DNA from: Agarophyton chilense
Lineage: Eukaryota; Rhodophyta; Florideophyceae; Gracilariales; Gracilariaceae
Direction of reading: 5' to 3'
DNA: 64,000 nucleotides
Assembly: GCA_030374765.1 (NCBI GenBank)
Contig: JARGXX010000002.1
Span: 1,550,001-1,614,000, forward strand
Position 1 is the stretch's first letter, and each line of letters opens with the position of its first letter. The position numbers and the translations under genes were made by a program. Below are positions 21,957-33,012 of this stretch, in pieces. The notes under the pieces were generated by a model. It was not told the origin of the DNA. It searched no databases and was given only the letters and a program-made list of their open reading frames with translations.

Positions 21957-23111
21957 ATGCGCGGTTCATCGAGCTCGATCGTCAGCCCTGAAACGGAATA
22001 TGGTGGACGAGACTTTGTGAGAAAACCAGATGCGTTCCGAAGGAAATCAGTGGATACCAGCGGAGATCTAGGACTTCTTGCAGTTCCACCGTCAACTGCA
22101 ATGAATAAGACCAAGTGCAGGAGTGCTGTGACCTATTGGAGTCGAGTCATAGAATTTTTTACCCAGCCTTCAGTTTTTTCGTATCTTTTGTTTGGGCTTC
22201 TCTTTCACATTGTTTTCGAGCAATTCTCTGCTCAGTTCAGTATACTAAATATCCACAAGCGCCGTCAGGACGAAGCTCTAGTGCCACGCTACTCAAACTC
22301 ATTCATTCCCCTAAGTTTACCCAAAGAGCCCAATATTACTTTGTTGACAACAGGCTTCGAGGGATACTCCCCAGCTCGACAGAAGGAATTATATCTGGTG
22401 GCGTTTCGCAACATCAATCTTGGATTTCAGCAATACCACCGTCTCTGTGATCCACGATGCGCACATATTCACTCGACGGATACGAAGACCTCTTTCAAAA
22501 ATATGAAGGGTCAGGTGACATATCGCCACCTCTTCGAAGAGGCAAACAAGTTCATTGGGTCTATAGTGGTTATCGCGAACGCTGATATATACTTTGACCA
22601 CTCCATTTATTGTGCAGGTCTCCTCCACGAAAGAGCAGTGTTGGCTCTCTCAAGACATCCGTCTCCTGATTGCATTTCCTCTGCTCGGGGTCCCTCAGGA
22701 CGAGAACCTTTGGACTTCTGCGGAGGGTATGACCCGAAGTTTGCGGCTAGTCATGACGGGTTCGTGTTTATACCACCTGTACCGCAACTAGTATTAGACG
22801 GGTTAGAAGGCTTACCGGTTAATGAATTTGGGGCTGAGAATGTGGTGATTCACATGATGCAGACCGCCGGTTATGATGTCCTTAACCCATGTGAGAGAAT
22901 ACATTTGTTTCACCAACACTGTGGTAACGAAAGGGCCTCGAGTGCAAAAAAAAGAGTTACGAGTCCTAAATGGCGGCGCCTGTTCGGGTCAACAAAAGAA
23001 TGGGGATACGGGAGTAGTTCTTGGATTCGCAAAGATTTGAGATCAAAGTTTGGGACTGTAGACTGCATGGCGCTTGGTATGTTGAGTACAAGAAATATTG
23101 GTTTACATTAG
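21957..23111 (+). CDS. Glycosyltransferase-like type II membrane protein
   Basis: This is a 384-residue protein in one frame. A single membrane segment at about 72-90 (SVFSYLLFGLLFHIVF) after a basic, Ser-rich N-terminus suggests type II topology, with the main domain in the Golgi or ER lumen. The domain contains VVIANADIYFD (residues 204-214) followed by LALSRH, the pattern of a family of putative GT-A glycosyltransferases in which an N-x-D-I-Y-F-D motif resembles a metal-binding DxD. A later DGFVFIPP, then FGAENVVIHMMQTAGYDVLNP and IHLFHQHCGNER match the conserved C-terminal half (indexing residues, NP and HxH...R). Substrate unknown. Its stop codon overlaps that of TIM8, which runs the other way. 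Catalytic activity is inferred from motifs. Confidence 0.75.
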   Translation: MRGSSSSIVSPETEYGGRDFVRKPDAFRRKSVDTSGDLGLLAVPPSTAMNKTKCRSAVTYWSRVIEFFTQPSVFSYLLFGLLFHIVFEQFSAQFSILNIHKRRQDEALVPRYSNSFIPLSLPKEPNITLLTTGFEGYSPARQKELYLVAFRNINLGFQQYHRLCDPRCAHIHSTDTKTSFKNMKGQVTYRHLFEEANKFIGSIVVIANADIYFDHSIYCAGLLHERAVLALSRHPSPDCISSARGPSGREPLDFCGGYDPKFAASHDGFVFIPPVPQLVLDGLEGLPVNEFGAENVVIHMMQTAGYDVLNPCERIHLFHQHCGNERASSAKKRVTSPKWRRLFGSTKEWGYGSSSWIRKDLRSKFGTVDCMALGMLSTRNIGLH

Positions 23112-23365
23112 AGACCGTTTCGAGACTGGGCTTGCTTCTCCATGCGCTGCACGATGAAGATCGACGTGTCCAAGAATCGCTCGGCACAATTGGAGATGCA
23201 ATCGGTTTCCCATGAGGAAAGTTTGGCCCCCGGCTTACCCATGCATTTGTCCCAGCAGGTGTCCGTAAGTTTGGAGATGATCTGTTGCACGGCAGCCTTC
23301 TGATTTTCCTCCTGAATAAACGCTTGCATAGCGGCAGCGGCGCGTGGATCTGCGGTGTCGTCCAT
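23108..23365 (-). CDS. TIM8: Mitochondrial intermembrane-space chaperone Tim8
   Basis: This 85-residue small Tim protein has twin CX3C motifs (C37-WDK-C41 and C56-ISN-C60, 14 residues apart) that form two disulfides in the helix-loop-helix fold. The sequence around them (LTDTCWDKCMGKPGAKL, then NCAERFLDTSIFI) matches Tim8 rather than Tim9, 10 or 13, including the KPG after the first motif and the RF-DT-S after the second. Tim8 works with Tim13 to carry hydrophobic precursors across the intermembrane space. A longer upstream frame is open to 23,488, but the start at MDDTADPRAAA gives the family's normal length. The last codons overlap the stop of the convergent glycosyltransferase-like gene by 4 bp. 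Confidence 0.92.
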   Translation of the reverse strand: MDDTADPRAAAAMQAFIQEENQKAAVQQIISKLTDTCWDKCMGKPGAKLSSWETDCISNCAERFLDTSIFIVQRMEKQAQSRNGL

Positions 23366-23860
23366 TGTAACGATGGAGAATCTTAGCTTGGGGAGAAATT
23401 CTGCGAATCGAATGAAGATGCGATTACGTTCCGGGCAGAAGGGACAAAGGTAGCTTTGGTACACAGTTCGATACGCGGTGATCCACAATGTTTAAAACGC
23501 CTAAATCGGGCAAGAGCTGAAAACACACGGCGTGGCTGGCGTAGCGATTGATAGGGCTGGCCTTCAACATCTGGTACCCAGCAAAAGAGCAATTCGGCCA
23601 GGGCCGATCACCAGTGCGTATGTGTGCGCATATCTTTCCGCAAATGCCAATAGTGGCCTCAACATCCATGACGCCTCAGACGCCGAACCATGACAGTGCA
23701 CAGCACCAGCGGCGCCCGCACACACAGTAGCGTTACTGTAAACGTCTTATCCGTAAGAGTAGTAAGGGGACACCAGTAGTAGATTTGATCTCGAGAGTAC
23801 CAGCCCAGACTAAGACAAAGATAAGTGTGAGGCGTGTAAAACGCACGTGTGAAACGCGTG
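23366..23860. other. Upstream of TIM8; short shared repeat
   Basis: The first part should contain the TIM8 promoter and leader. Minus-strand frames at 23,383-23,669 have no recognised domain; a spliced upstream exon cannot be ruled out. About 23,768-23,815 repeats a segment found at 11,530-11,575. Confidence 0.4.
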
Positions 23861-24660
23861 CCGCTTCGTGTATATGAACGTAAGCGACGCGCATCGGTCC
23901 TACAGTTTCACTCAACTAATATAGGAAATAAGCTATTATTTGGACGCAACGCTGTAGAAGGAAGATTTACTTAGAGCCACCAATTCAGTACGAAACGCAA
24001 ATGCGTTTTGCGTCGAGTAAAGCGCGCAATTTGGACAGGCTGGCCGGTACCGGACCCAAAGCCGCACGAATTCTCGCGCCGACCTTCCCCCAAATTGTCT
24101 ATAAGGCCAACTTTGGTCGGCTCCGACCGACTCTCGTCAAGTCAGCTCGATAAAAAGCGGCTCATCTCCTTCCCTCTTTTGAAACCATAACTATCTCTTT
24201 GCATTGTTTGTGCCTCTCTTGCCATCAACATCATTTCTTTTCTTTCTTACTTGGGAGTTGAGTCCGTTTTCTACTGCGGCTGCGCCGACATTTTCTGCGA
24301 ACCCGTCACTCAAGTGGAACTGTCTAACACCTTCTGTTGTTAAGAGAACCGCGTGCTAAAACGTAGAGCTCACACTCTACGGCCATTAAGCATTCGTTCA
24401 AGAGCAAGTGACTTTCACTGCTCTTTCGGTATTTTCTGCATGTACTGCCTTTTTTTCTGTCTGGCATACAATGCGAACGTATTTAATTTCTTCGAGCGAA
24501 TATTCAAATGTGCAAGGTTCCGATTCGGAAGTAAAAGCTGTCAGCGTCACAAAGAAAGCCACATTCCTCACCAACTATTCGCCCTCTACCGAACCCCTTA
24601 GCAACCCGCGCGCCCGCCATATCCTTCGGGTCGTTACTCAGCATTGCCGTATAGTGGAAG
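23860..24660 (+). repeat. Dispersed zinc-finger repeat, copy 3
   Basis: This copy matches copy 2 (minus, 12.54-13.64 kb) from the leader through the start of the zinc-finger ORF (MRTYLISSSEYSNVQGSDSE, from about 24,471). Similarity ends soon after the RARHIL segment near 24,630, so the zinc finger itself is missing here. The conserved first frame (RNLDRLAGTGPKAARILAP) is present near 24,025-24,090. Confidence 0.6.
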
Positions 24661-25739
24661 AAGGGCTGACCTTTGAGGTTGTCAATATACTACAGTGACC
24701 TTGTAGGTGATGGATGCGAGGGATCATCGTCCATGCAGCTCCAGGCCAGCTACCATCTGGGTGTTTTCAACTACGTGTAGTGTTGACATGTACCTTCTGG
24801 TTGAGTAATTGTTAGTAATTGTAATTGTAATCATATTTATTTTAGTACAGTAGTAGAGTGGCCACTTGGCACTGTAGCCAGTGCTGGCCAGGTCTCTGAC
24901 ACTAGTGTGGAGCAAAACCTGGCGACGGGAAGTGCTCTCAAATTGTTCGAAGCCTTGCTCCCTGGGGGAGGCAGACTCAGAGACAGAGCCCTCCGTTCCA
25001 CCCGTAGTGTGGGATGTAACTCCCACGGGGGATTCCGGCAGTACCGACGGAGGTGAGGGGTAGAAACCGTTGGATCGGGAATGGGTATGGGTATCCCAAA
25101 GAATGGGGGAAAATCCGGCGAAGAGGAAAAACGGGGCGAGGGTCGGGCACTAACAGGCACCGGACCCGAGAACCAGAAAAGGGGCGAAACAACAAAAGAA
25201 ACCCAATATAGGGGCGAAAACCTGTCCTCGAAAGGAAACACAAAAAGCACGCAACAAGTAAGCAGAACCCCCACGGGGTATCGTGCACGCAGGTCGTCTG
25301 AGCGGTCCCAAGGGGGTGGTTGCACGGAACCCAAACGTGGGCACTCTCCAAGTGGAGTCGTGTCCCTACGCAGGCGTTGCTAACCAGAGCCCGTTCCGGG
25401 TTGTAAGGCCGAAACGATGGCGACGAAGAACCTCTAAAGGTATCGAAGACCAACCTTGGTTACCATTTACTTTGAGCTTCGGACTGTCAGATCTCACCTC
25501 CCTAAGTAGGGCCCACTAACTAAACTCTACACTAGTGCACACCTGCTCAGGGCCATACACGTGGAGATCCCACTGTCAGGGCCCAAAAGTCCAACGTTCT
25601 AACAAATATCCGAAAATCGGTGCCGAAATTAAGCCACGTGTACCACGGGGCCAATCCAACCATGGGCCATCCGAATCCTTTCTTCACAGGCGAACTCTAA
25701 CCAGAAAACAGTGCCACCTCAGCACACCTTAGAGGGGAT
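24661..25739. other. Intergenic, unassigned, GC-rich in the middle
   Basis: Long frames overlap on both strands between 24,840 and 25,450, as expected of GC-rich DNA, and none is protein-like to me. Part of this may be decayed retroelement sequence or the left end of the E5 LTR, whose start I could not fix. Confidence 0.35.
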
Positions 25740-26177
25740 CATAGTCATAACCCTCGGAGGTTTCAACACTCATTCTATGAGTTGCATCTTCAAGTATCCT
25801 TTAACTGGGCGTTGCTCTACAACTAGGTCAGAGACCGTGCTTTGCTGGCACCTCCCGGATGATCTGGAGAGTGCAATGCACTGCATATAAAGAACTGCAC
25901 CTCCCCCATCCTAATCTGATAAAGACAGGCACCATTTGGGTCACGACTATACCTTTTGGTTCATTGTTTCTCAACTACCACACAGGCTTTCCCGCGCTTC
26001 GACCCCTACCATCGTTCACTTACACGGTATGGGCTAGTCGCCCCGCCGTTTGCCCCTGCGGGTTTTCGCGGTGCCCTGTTACCATCGAGGTTTATTACGT
26101 CCACCTTCTAAGGTTGAGCGTCACCACGCTCCCGAGACAAGACAGTAGCATACCCCAGAGGTGATTGTACGACATTT

Positions 26178-26193
26178 TGGTCTCCCGACTTAG
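26178..26193 (+). other. Primer-binding-like site of E5
   Basis: TTTTGGTCTCCCGACTTAG follows the LTR end directly, identical to the word inside E1 (2541-2560) although the two LTRs differ. This supports both LTR ends and a common primer tRNA, which I could not name. Confidence 0.6.
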
Positions 26194-26249
26194 AAAGTAT
26201 TTTTAGGTTTCGTCGTACCTTCACGGTTCACACGAGATTCCGAGAACGA

Positions 26250-27905
26250 TTGGACGTTCGTACACCTATTTGGTTTCAGGAAATCCCGCAAAGCAATAAA
26301 GAATACCACTCTTGGTCACAAATGGAACGACCTAAAAGGAATACGCGTGGTGCGAGCGCCCCGCCAAGCCATAAAGGTCTTAAAGGAGTCCCATCGGCTC
26401 AACCGATTCTGGAAAACCCCGAGGAGCTGCTCCGGCACCCTCGGGACAAAACCGTAAAGGTACATGGTCCGCCGCCTATGGCAACGGAACCTCAAAGGGA
26501 ATTACCAATTGAGGTTGCAGCGGAGGAGCTATGGCCTCAGCTCGAAGAGCGAGCGAAAGCGCTCGTCACCCTCGCGATCGAGGATGCATTAACCGTAAAG
26601 GAGAAGTCGGATATCCGGATGGTTCCGCCCTCAATTGACGTCGATGCATTTACCCGTATTGTGGTTGACCGAGCAGCTCAAGAGCTATCGGACAAGATAC
26701 CTGAAATGGTGAAACAGTTTCTCTTTACAGATTCTAGGGAGCATGTTTACCGCGCTGTGTAAGACCTTTGGGTTTCCGAGTGATTCGCAGAAGCCCGACC
26801 TACACGGGTGAACATCGCAAAGCGCACACCACAAGGGTTCCAAATGGGTCATTCCACCCATTCCAAACGCTTACCTACTGATAGTGAGCACCTACATGGT
26901 CCAAGGAAGAGTCAAAAGGTCCCGGGGAAGGTAGATCCTCAAGACATTTATCTGCCACCAAATACTGGTTTCGTTCAAAAGGATACCCATGGAGGTGGTC
27001 CCAAGGACGATTCGTCTGACTCGTTGGATGAGCGAAGAGGAAACCGAAAAGGGAAGAAGCGAAGGACGAAGAGGGGAAAGAATCGAGAGGATGATTCAGG
27101 CCCCGACTCGTCAGACTCCAGTTCCGACACGAGTTCATCGTCGGATGATGACCGTAAAGGTAAGAAGAAGAAGAAACCGAACAGCTCGACGAAGAAGTCG
27201 TCGAAAAAGAACCGAAAGGGTAAAAAGCGATACAATGAGTCGCCCGACTCTGAGACGGGCACCGATATGGACCTGGAGGTGCACCAACCGTTGAACGATA
27301 TGTTTACCAAAACGGTTGATTACAGGACTTATCGGTTGATCAACAAGTCTTCTGAATACACCCAAGAGGTTGCTCAGAAGATTACTAAGCACCACAAGAA
27401 GCTCAGCTTCCAAATGGGTGACACAGCCTTCACAGGTACGGATCCTATTGCGGTAATTGAGTTTCTACAGAAGTTCAAGCTTGCATGTGACTAAAATGGT
27501 TTTTCCGAGAGCGCTGCTATGTGACTATTTCAGTTTTACCTGAAAGGACAAGCATACTACCTGTTGCAGGGTAGGCTCCGCGGCAATACCTTAGCGATGG
27601 ATGAGGATGGCACAGAGATGTTGGAGTCATACCCAGAAGTGGTCAATTTCCTTTTGGAAACATACGCCACCGATGAGGTTATCCAAGAGGCTTACTCGAA
27701 AGTCCTCGCTTACCATCTAAGGTATGGGCAAACCGAATCGGAGTTTTCGCTCGCGCTTTGGAATCTGGCAACCCGTTGTGGTATTGCGTTCACTACCTCG
27801 AGGTTAAAGTCGCTATTTGCCGAAAATGTCGACAGAGCGATCCGTTCCCAGGTACGCAACTACCTGGCCACTAACCCAAAGGTAGACTACAATGGGCTGT
27901 CTTGA
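26250..27905 (+). pseudogene. gag region of E5 (fossil)
   Basis: The region encodes a helical N-terminal part (EELWPQLEERAKALVTLAIEDA), a long Lys/Ser/Asp linker with KKKKPN-type basic runs, and a capsid-like segment (SYPEVVNFLLETYATDEV) that matches YPQVVHYLLETYVTDDV in E1. It is the structural polyprotein of a Gypsy element. It is not a single clean frame. Confidence 0.75.
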
Positions 27906-27953
27906 TACTCCCAGGGCCTTGGAGATACCCTTCGGCTGGGAAAGGAATCATCC

Positions 27954-30332
27954 GTGCCCCCAGCCTCCAAGGATAAACCGAAAAGGTCGGTCTTGGAAAC
28001 TGAAGATACCACAACCTCAGAGGGTAGCTTGCACCTCGAAGTACCTACAGGAACCGCTATCCCCTTCGTAGCGACCCAAGGGCGGTTCTCGAAACCTTCG
28101 ACGGTAGGAAATTGGTCGTCAACGCGTACACCAAACTCGGTACAATGGCCGCCAAGTGCGGTGAGCTCGCATAGGATGCAGGGAGCGAGCTCTTATAACT
28201 CGCCACCGATATCCTACGCCACTGCTCCTACCAACCAGGTTTCGAAGCCCCCCTCAATGGTAACGCGAGACCCCCAAACTGGAGGCCTCGTTTGCTGGTT
28301 CTGCCTCGCGAAAGACCATTTGGCAAACAATTGCGATAGCTTACCTCCAGGGATTAGAGACCAGTTGATTCAGGCTCGCATGCAGAATCACCAACGCCTC
28401 TATGGGTCTTCAACGCAAGCACCAAAAAGGGTCCAACCCCATACACCGGTACAGGTCAATACCATCGAGGGAAACGCAAAACTTGGACTCAACTCCTCCC
28501 GTACAGGAGGAAAACACCGAACGGTTGGCGTAGTGGCCGAACCCAACCTGAAATCGGAAGGCCCATCTATACCCAGAACCTTGAAGGTGGAAGAGAACAC
28601 GTCACAACCAGTTCCGGTTTGTCATATCAAGTACAACAACTATAAAGTACGGGCTTCAATGTGTTTCTCCGATCTCCTTGCGGTTCCGGTCACCTGCGTG
28701 TTGGATACGGGGGCCGGCCCAAACGTCCTGAACTCCCGCGTCATACCTGAGGCGGTACTTCGGAACTTGAGCCGACCTCCCGACAACAACCCGCTGGTGG
28801 GTGCAAATGAGCGCCCATTAAACCTTCGAGGTATGCTCACCACTATGGTGCAGCTCGGACACCTCAAGGTAAAACTTCAATTCTTTGTTGTCGACCGTTT
28901 ACCGACAGACTGCCTACTAGGTACGAACTTCATTGACAGACATGTCAAAGCAATCCTTCCTGGTTCCCATACAGTCGCCCTACGTCAGGGGGGACCAATT
29001 GTCATTTTAGGTAATACGGAAACCAAACGGGGATGGTTCGTCAAACCGAAGAAGAGGATATCCACAGAAACGGTCTCCAACAAAGTGCGCATTACCAAAC
29101 AGGTTGTTATCCCGCCAATGCACCAAATATTGGTACCGGTGTCGTGTGCGACCCCCGGACTGGTCATATTACAAAACCACCCGAGGTTAGCACATCGACA
29201 CCTCACCTTGATGGCCAACGGGATTGTCGACAACATCCCAAATCAACCCTTTAGGGTGTGTCTCAGCAACTTCAGCAGTCATGACGTGAAGTTGCCGAAA
29301 AATACCAATGTTGGCATCGCACTACCGGCACCACAAGGGGTCTTCACCGTAGCTCACACTGATCTCGGCGAGGTCGCCCTCGATAAGGAAGGGGGGTACG
29401 CAAATGCGTCCACAACCACAAAGGTATCGATAAATACCAACTTGGAAGCAAAGGTAACCGATAAGGCATCGGTAGACAAAGAAGAGAAACCGGACCCTGA
29501 GAGGCAATGTCAAGATACAATCCAGATCGGTGAAGAAAACGGCCAACTGCGGAGCCGTATTATCGACCTTCTGGAGGAGTTCGAAACCATGTGGTCAGGC
29601 CATCTGGGCCAAATAAAGGCCACAGAGCATCGCATCGATCTCCTCCCTGACTCGAGGCCTATTTATCAGCAACCATACCGTGCAGGGTCGAAGGCGAGAG
29701 ACGTAGAACTCAAAGAAGTGGAGCGAATGCTCCAAGAAGGTGTAATTGAACCAGCCAATTCAGATTGGGCTAGTCCCGTGGTTCCGGTTCAGAAGAAAGG
29801 GGATAACCGTATGAGGTTCTGTGTGGACTACAGGAGGCTCAATAGCGTGACCGTCAGGGACTCGAACCCGATATCTAGAATGGATGAGTGCATCGACTCC
29901 TTGGGAGATGCGCAGATATTTACCACGGTGGATGCCAATTGTGGTTATTGGCAGGTACCTGTAGATGAGGAAGATCGAGACAAAACGACCTTCAAGTGCC
30001 ATGCAGGTTTGTTTCGCTTCACGCAGATTCCATTAGGGTTGCGCAATGCTCCAGCCACCTTTCAAAGGGCGCTGGGCATCATTCTTTCGAAGGTTAAATG
30101 GACAACCGCCTTGGTATACATCGATGATGTAATCATCTATTCCAGATCGGTGAAAGAGCATTTTGCTCACGTACGCACCGTACTAACCCTCCTGGCTGAG
30201 GCGGGGGTGACGCTGAAGCCACGGAAATGCGTCTTCTTTACCAGAACGGTTGAATACCTGGGCCAAATCATAGGCCCTGGTACCCCAGAGGTTGCGCCGA
30301 GCAACATTAGAGCCGTACAGGAGGTCAAGTAG
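27954..30332 (+). pseudogene. Nucleocapsid-protease-reverse transcriptase region of E5 (fossil)
   Basis: One long frame holds a canonical CCHC knuckle (CWFCLAKDHLANNC), an aspartic protease (VLDTGAGPNVLN, then LLGTNFID) and a Gypsy reverse transcriptase (RFCVDYRRLNSVT, FTTVDANCGYWQVP, LVYIDDVIIYS). It is the best preserved pol segment in the window. The element as a whole is nevertheless incomplete. Confidence 0.88.
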
Positions 30333-30934
30333 CCACGATCCCAGACAGACGTATGATCCTTTAGAGGTTTGTGTAACGTCTATCGTCGCTTCGTGAAGGG
30401 ATTCCCGAAAACAGCGGCTCCCCTCAACAAGAAGCTCCAGAAAGGTGAACCTGAACGGTTTGAGAATCTATCGAACGACGAACTGAGTACCTTTGAAGAA
30501 TTGAAACGAGCGCTGTTGTCGCCGCCAGTCTAAGCGTTACCGAAAACAGGTCTACCGTACACGCTGGATACGGATGCATCCCATGACCAAATTGGTTCTT
30601 GTCTCATGCAGGAGCAGCACAACGGAGACAAATTACCTGTATGGTACTGGAGCCGCGCTATGAATGAGGCTGAGCAGAACTATACGGTAACCGAGAAGGA
30701 ATGTCTAGCAGTAGTGTGGAGCATGTTGATGCTCCGTCCATACCTGTATGGTGAGCGCTTTATGTTGCCCACGGACCACAACGCCTTAAGATGAATCCTC
30801 GGACTCGCAGATGCGTCTGGTAGACTTGCCCGTTGGAGGTTGGCACACAGTACATTTTTGGATCATATTAAGGACAACGCGAAGAATAGGAACCTACCGC
30901 AGTTGGAAGCAAATTTTATGCATAATATAATTTT

Positions 30935-31209
30935 TGTTAGAAGAACTCGCCCAAATGTTCCGAAGGAACGAAAATGTAGCTCAGGATAGAGTCTGCCCTA
31001 TTTAAGCAGTGATCAATAGAAACACATTTTTCAAGGAGTTTGTAGAAGCCATATTTTGGGAACAGATACACCGAACAGAACTGTGAAAAGCAGTTCTGTG
31101 ACCAATCTGTATCCCAGATAGAGGCCTATAAGAAGGGCTGTGCAGCTGCGGCGGCCTTCTTGAGTGTGGGTAACCACAACAATAAACCCAAGCACTGCGT
31201 TGTCTAACA
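30935..31209 (+). repeat. 5' LTR of E6
   Basis: 275 bp with perfect short inverted ends TGTTAGA...TCTAACA. It aligns over its full length with 39,527-39,800. Confidence 0.9.
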
Positions 31210-31225
31210 GGTTATTGGCCCAGTT
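31210..31225 (+). other. Primer-binding site of E6, initiator-Met half-tRNA type
   Basis: GGTTATTGGCCCAG begins directly at the LTR end. It differs by one base from GGTTATGGGCCCAG, the site of Drosophila copia-type elements that prime from an internal fragment of initiator tRNA-Met. Confidence 0.7.
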
Positions 31226-32745
31226 TACGGCTTGGAAATTCGATTCAACTACACAAAGACTACCCCATCATGTTGAACTCACTGTTGAACATTTCGAAGC
31301 TTCATATGGCTTTTCTATAGACGGACAACTACTTTATCCGGTCGACGAAGTTGGAACTTGTACTCAGTGCCGAAGAAGTGTGGGAGTCTGTAACAAGAAG
31401 GGTCATATGAAAAAGGACTTCTTGAAGAACCCAAGGAGCAGGTCCTACAAGGAACAAAAGGATTCAAGAGGGGCAAATGCAAACTCATCTATAGATAAAG
31501 AAGAGGGCCGCAATGCCTGTGTCCCTTTCATTGCATCCCATCTGCTGGAAAAACGAAGACAGTACGCATTGATAGAGTACCAGTGGTACTTAGACTTCAG
31601 GGCTTCAAGACACATGACTCATTGCAATCAGGTTTTCAGTGGCAGGGTATGCAGGGCAAGTAGACGTCATATATCTGTTGAAAACGGATCCAAGCGGGCT
31701 GGGAAAGGGCAAGGAACGCTAAATGTGGAAGTCAAAACGGAGGACCAATGGAGGAAGATTAGTCTGGACGACGTGCTCTACATACCAGGGGTAGTATGTA
31801 ATTTCCTCTCTGTCAGTGCTATCCGAAAGAAAGGATTTGTGATTATCTTCAGATCGGACACTGAGAGGCATGGCATGTGCGAGATTATCGAGAAATTGAC
31901 TGGAGTTGAGACTACGGATGGGCTGTATACGTTGACATTCTGTTCTACAGTCAAAGCAAGCGAAAAGGCTTTACTTTGTAAATCAACTGAAGAGTTCACG
32001 AAGAGATGGAATCAGCGAATAGGACATACAGGCGAAGAGAATATGCGCAAGACACTGTCTATTGTCGAAAGAGTCCCCATTCGACCACTGGGATCGGTTG
32101 GGCAGTGTAAACCGTGTGTCAAAGGTATACCACAGCGTGCGCAAATAAATCAAAGCAGAATTCTGTACCACACAGCGAAGAAGTTCCAGAACTTTTCCAC
32201 TTCGATGTCATGGGACCCATGAAGGTACAGTCACTTTCACGAAAAAGGTACATAGCTACAGCCTATGAGAACCAGAGTGCCTTTTCACTTGTGCGGTTCT
32301 TATGAAGGCGCACTGAGGTGCCTGAAGCAGTAAAAGATATGACTGCGGAACGAGAGACGCAGTCGGGCAAGCAACTGAAGAAGTTCAGGAACGACAATGG
32401 GAATGGAAATCTCGCTAAATTCTTTCAGTCTTGGTTGAAGGAAAAGTGGGTCATTTGGGAACCAACACCACCCTTCAATCCAGAGTCCAATGGAAAGGCC
32501 GAGCGTTTGAACGGGACGCTGTGTGACAAAGCAAGGACTATGCGGCAGACTATAATCGAAACACCTGGACATGAGCACCAATGGACCGAAGCGGTAAACA
32601 CGGCTAACTATTTGCGCAATCGAATTTTCACGAAGCGACCAAATCAGGCCGATAGGACGCCATATGAGGCTTTCTCGAACAAGAAGCCGGACATATCGCA
32701 TTTAAGATTGTTCGGGCCCTTTTCTCATTTTCATATGCCCAAGGC

Positions 32746-33012
32746 TGTTAGCGCTAATGTGCGCGCATGTCTTGTAGGGAGCAAGAGAGATAACCGGACG
32801 AGACCTGGGAAGGCTCGTTCACGGCGCCTTTTATAGGGAATAAATGTTTCCCAAACAGGATATTGTAGGAGATTTAAATTATCTACTTATTACCTATCAT
32901 CTACGTAATATTACCTGTCTATGACTCGAAGTGCCAAAAAATAGCATTGCGTCAGAGTGAGTTACAACAGCGTTCACTCATTCACGATCGGATTATCTGA
33001 TTATCTCTGACA
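32746..33012 (-). repeat. 3' LTR of E7
   Basis: 267 bp, full-length match to 37,214-37,480. On the plus strand it begins TGTTAGCG and ends CTGACA. Confidence 0.92.

Larger units (their letters stand above)
25740..30880 (+). mobile_element. E5: Ty3/Gypsy fossil, 5' LTR to RNase H, 3' truncated
   Basis: A presumed 5' LTR ends at 26,174 (its left edge is uncertain; TATAAAG at about 25,886). A primer-binding-like site follows at 26,178, gag at about 26,250-27,905 with a highly charged Lys/Ser/Asp linker, then a CCHC knuckle, an aspartic protease, reverse transcriptase (to about 30,332) and RNase H (about 30,540-30,850). Integrase and the 3' LTR are absent; the element stops about 55 bp before the E6 LTR. 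Coding regions are better kept than in E1-E3, with perhaps five breaks. Gag is distantly like E1's. Confidence 0.85.

Noticed and set aside
26875-27413. Long minus-strand frames opposite E5 gag
   Set aside because: They mirror the Lys/Ser-rich gag linker (giving Phe/Leu/Arg runs) and have no counterpart in E1, unlike the antisense region of E2/E3.
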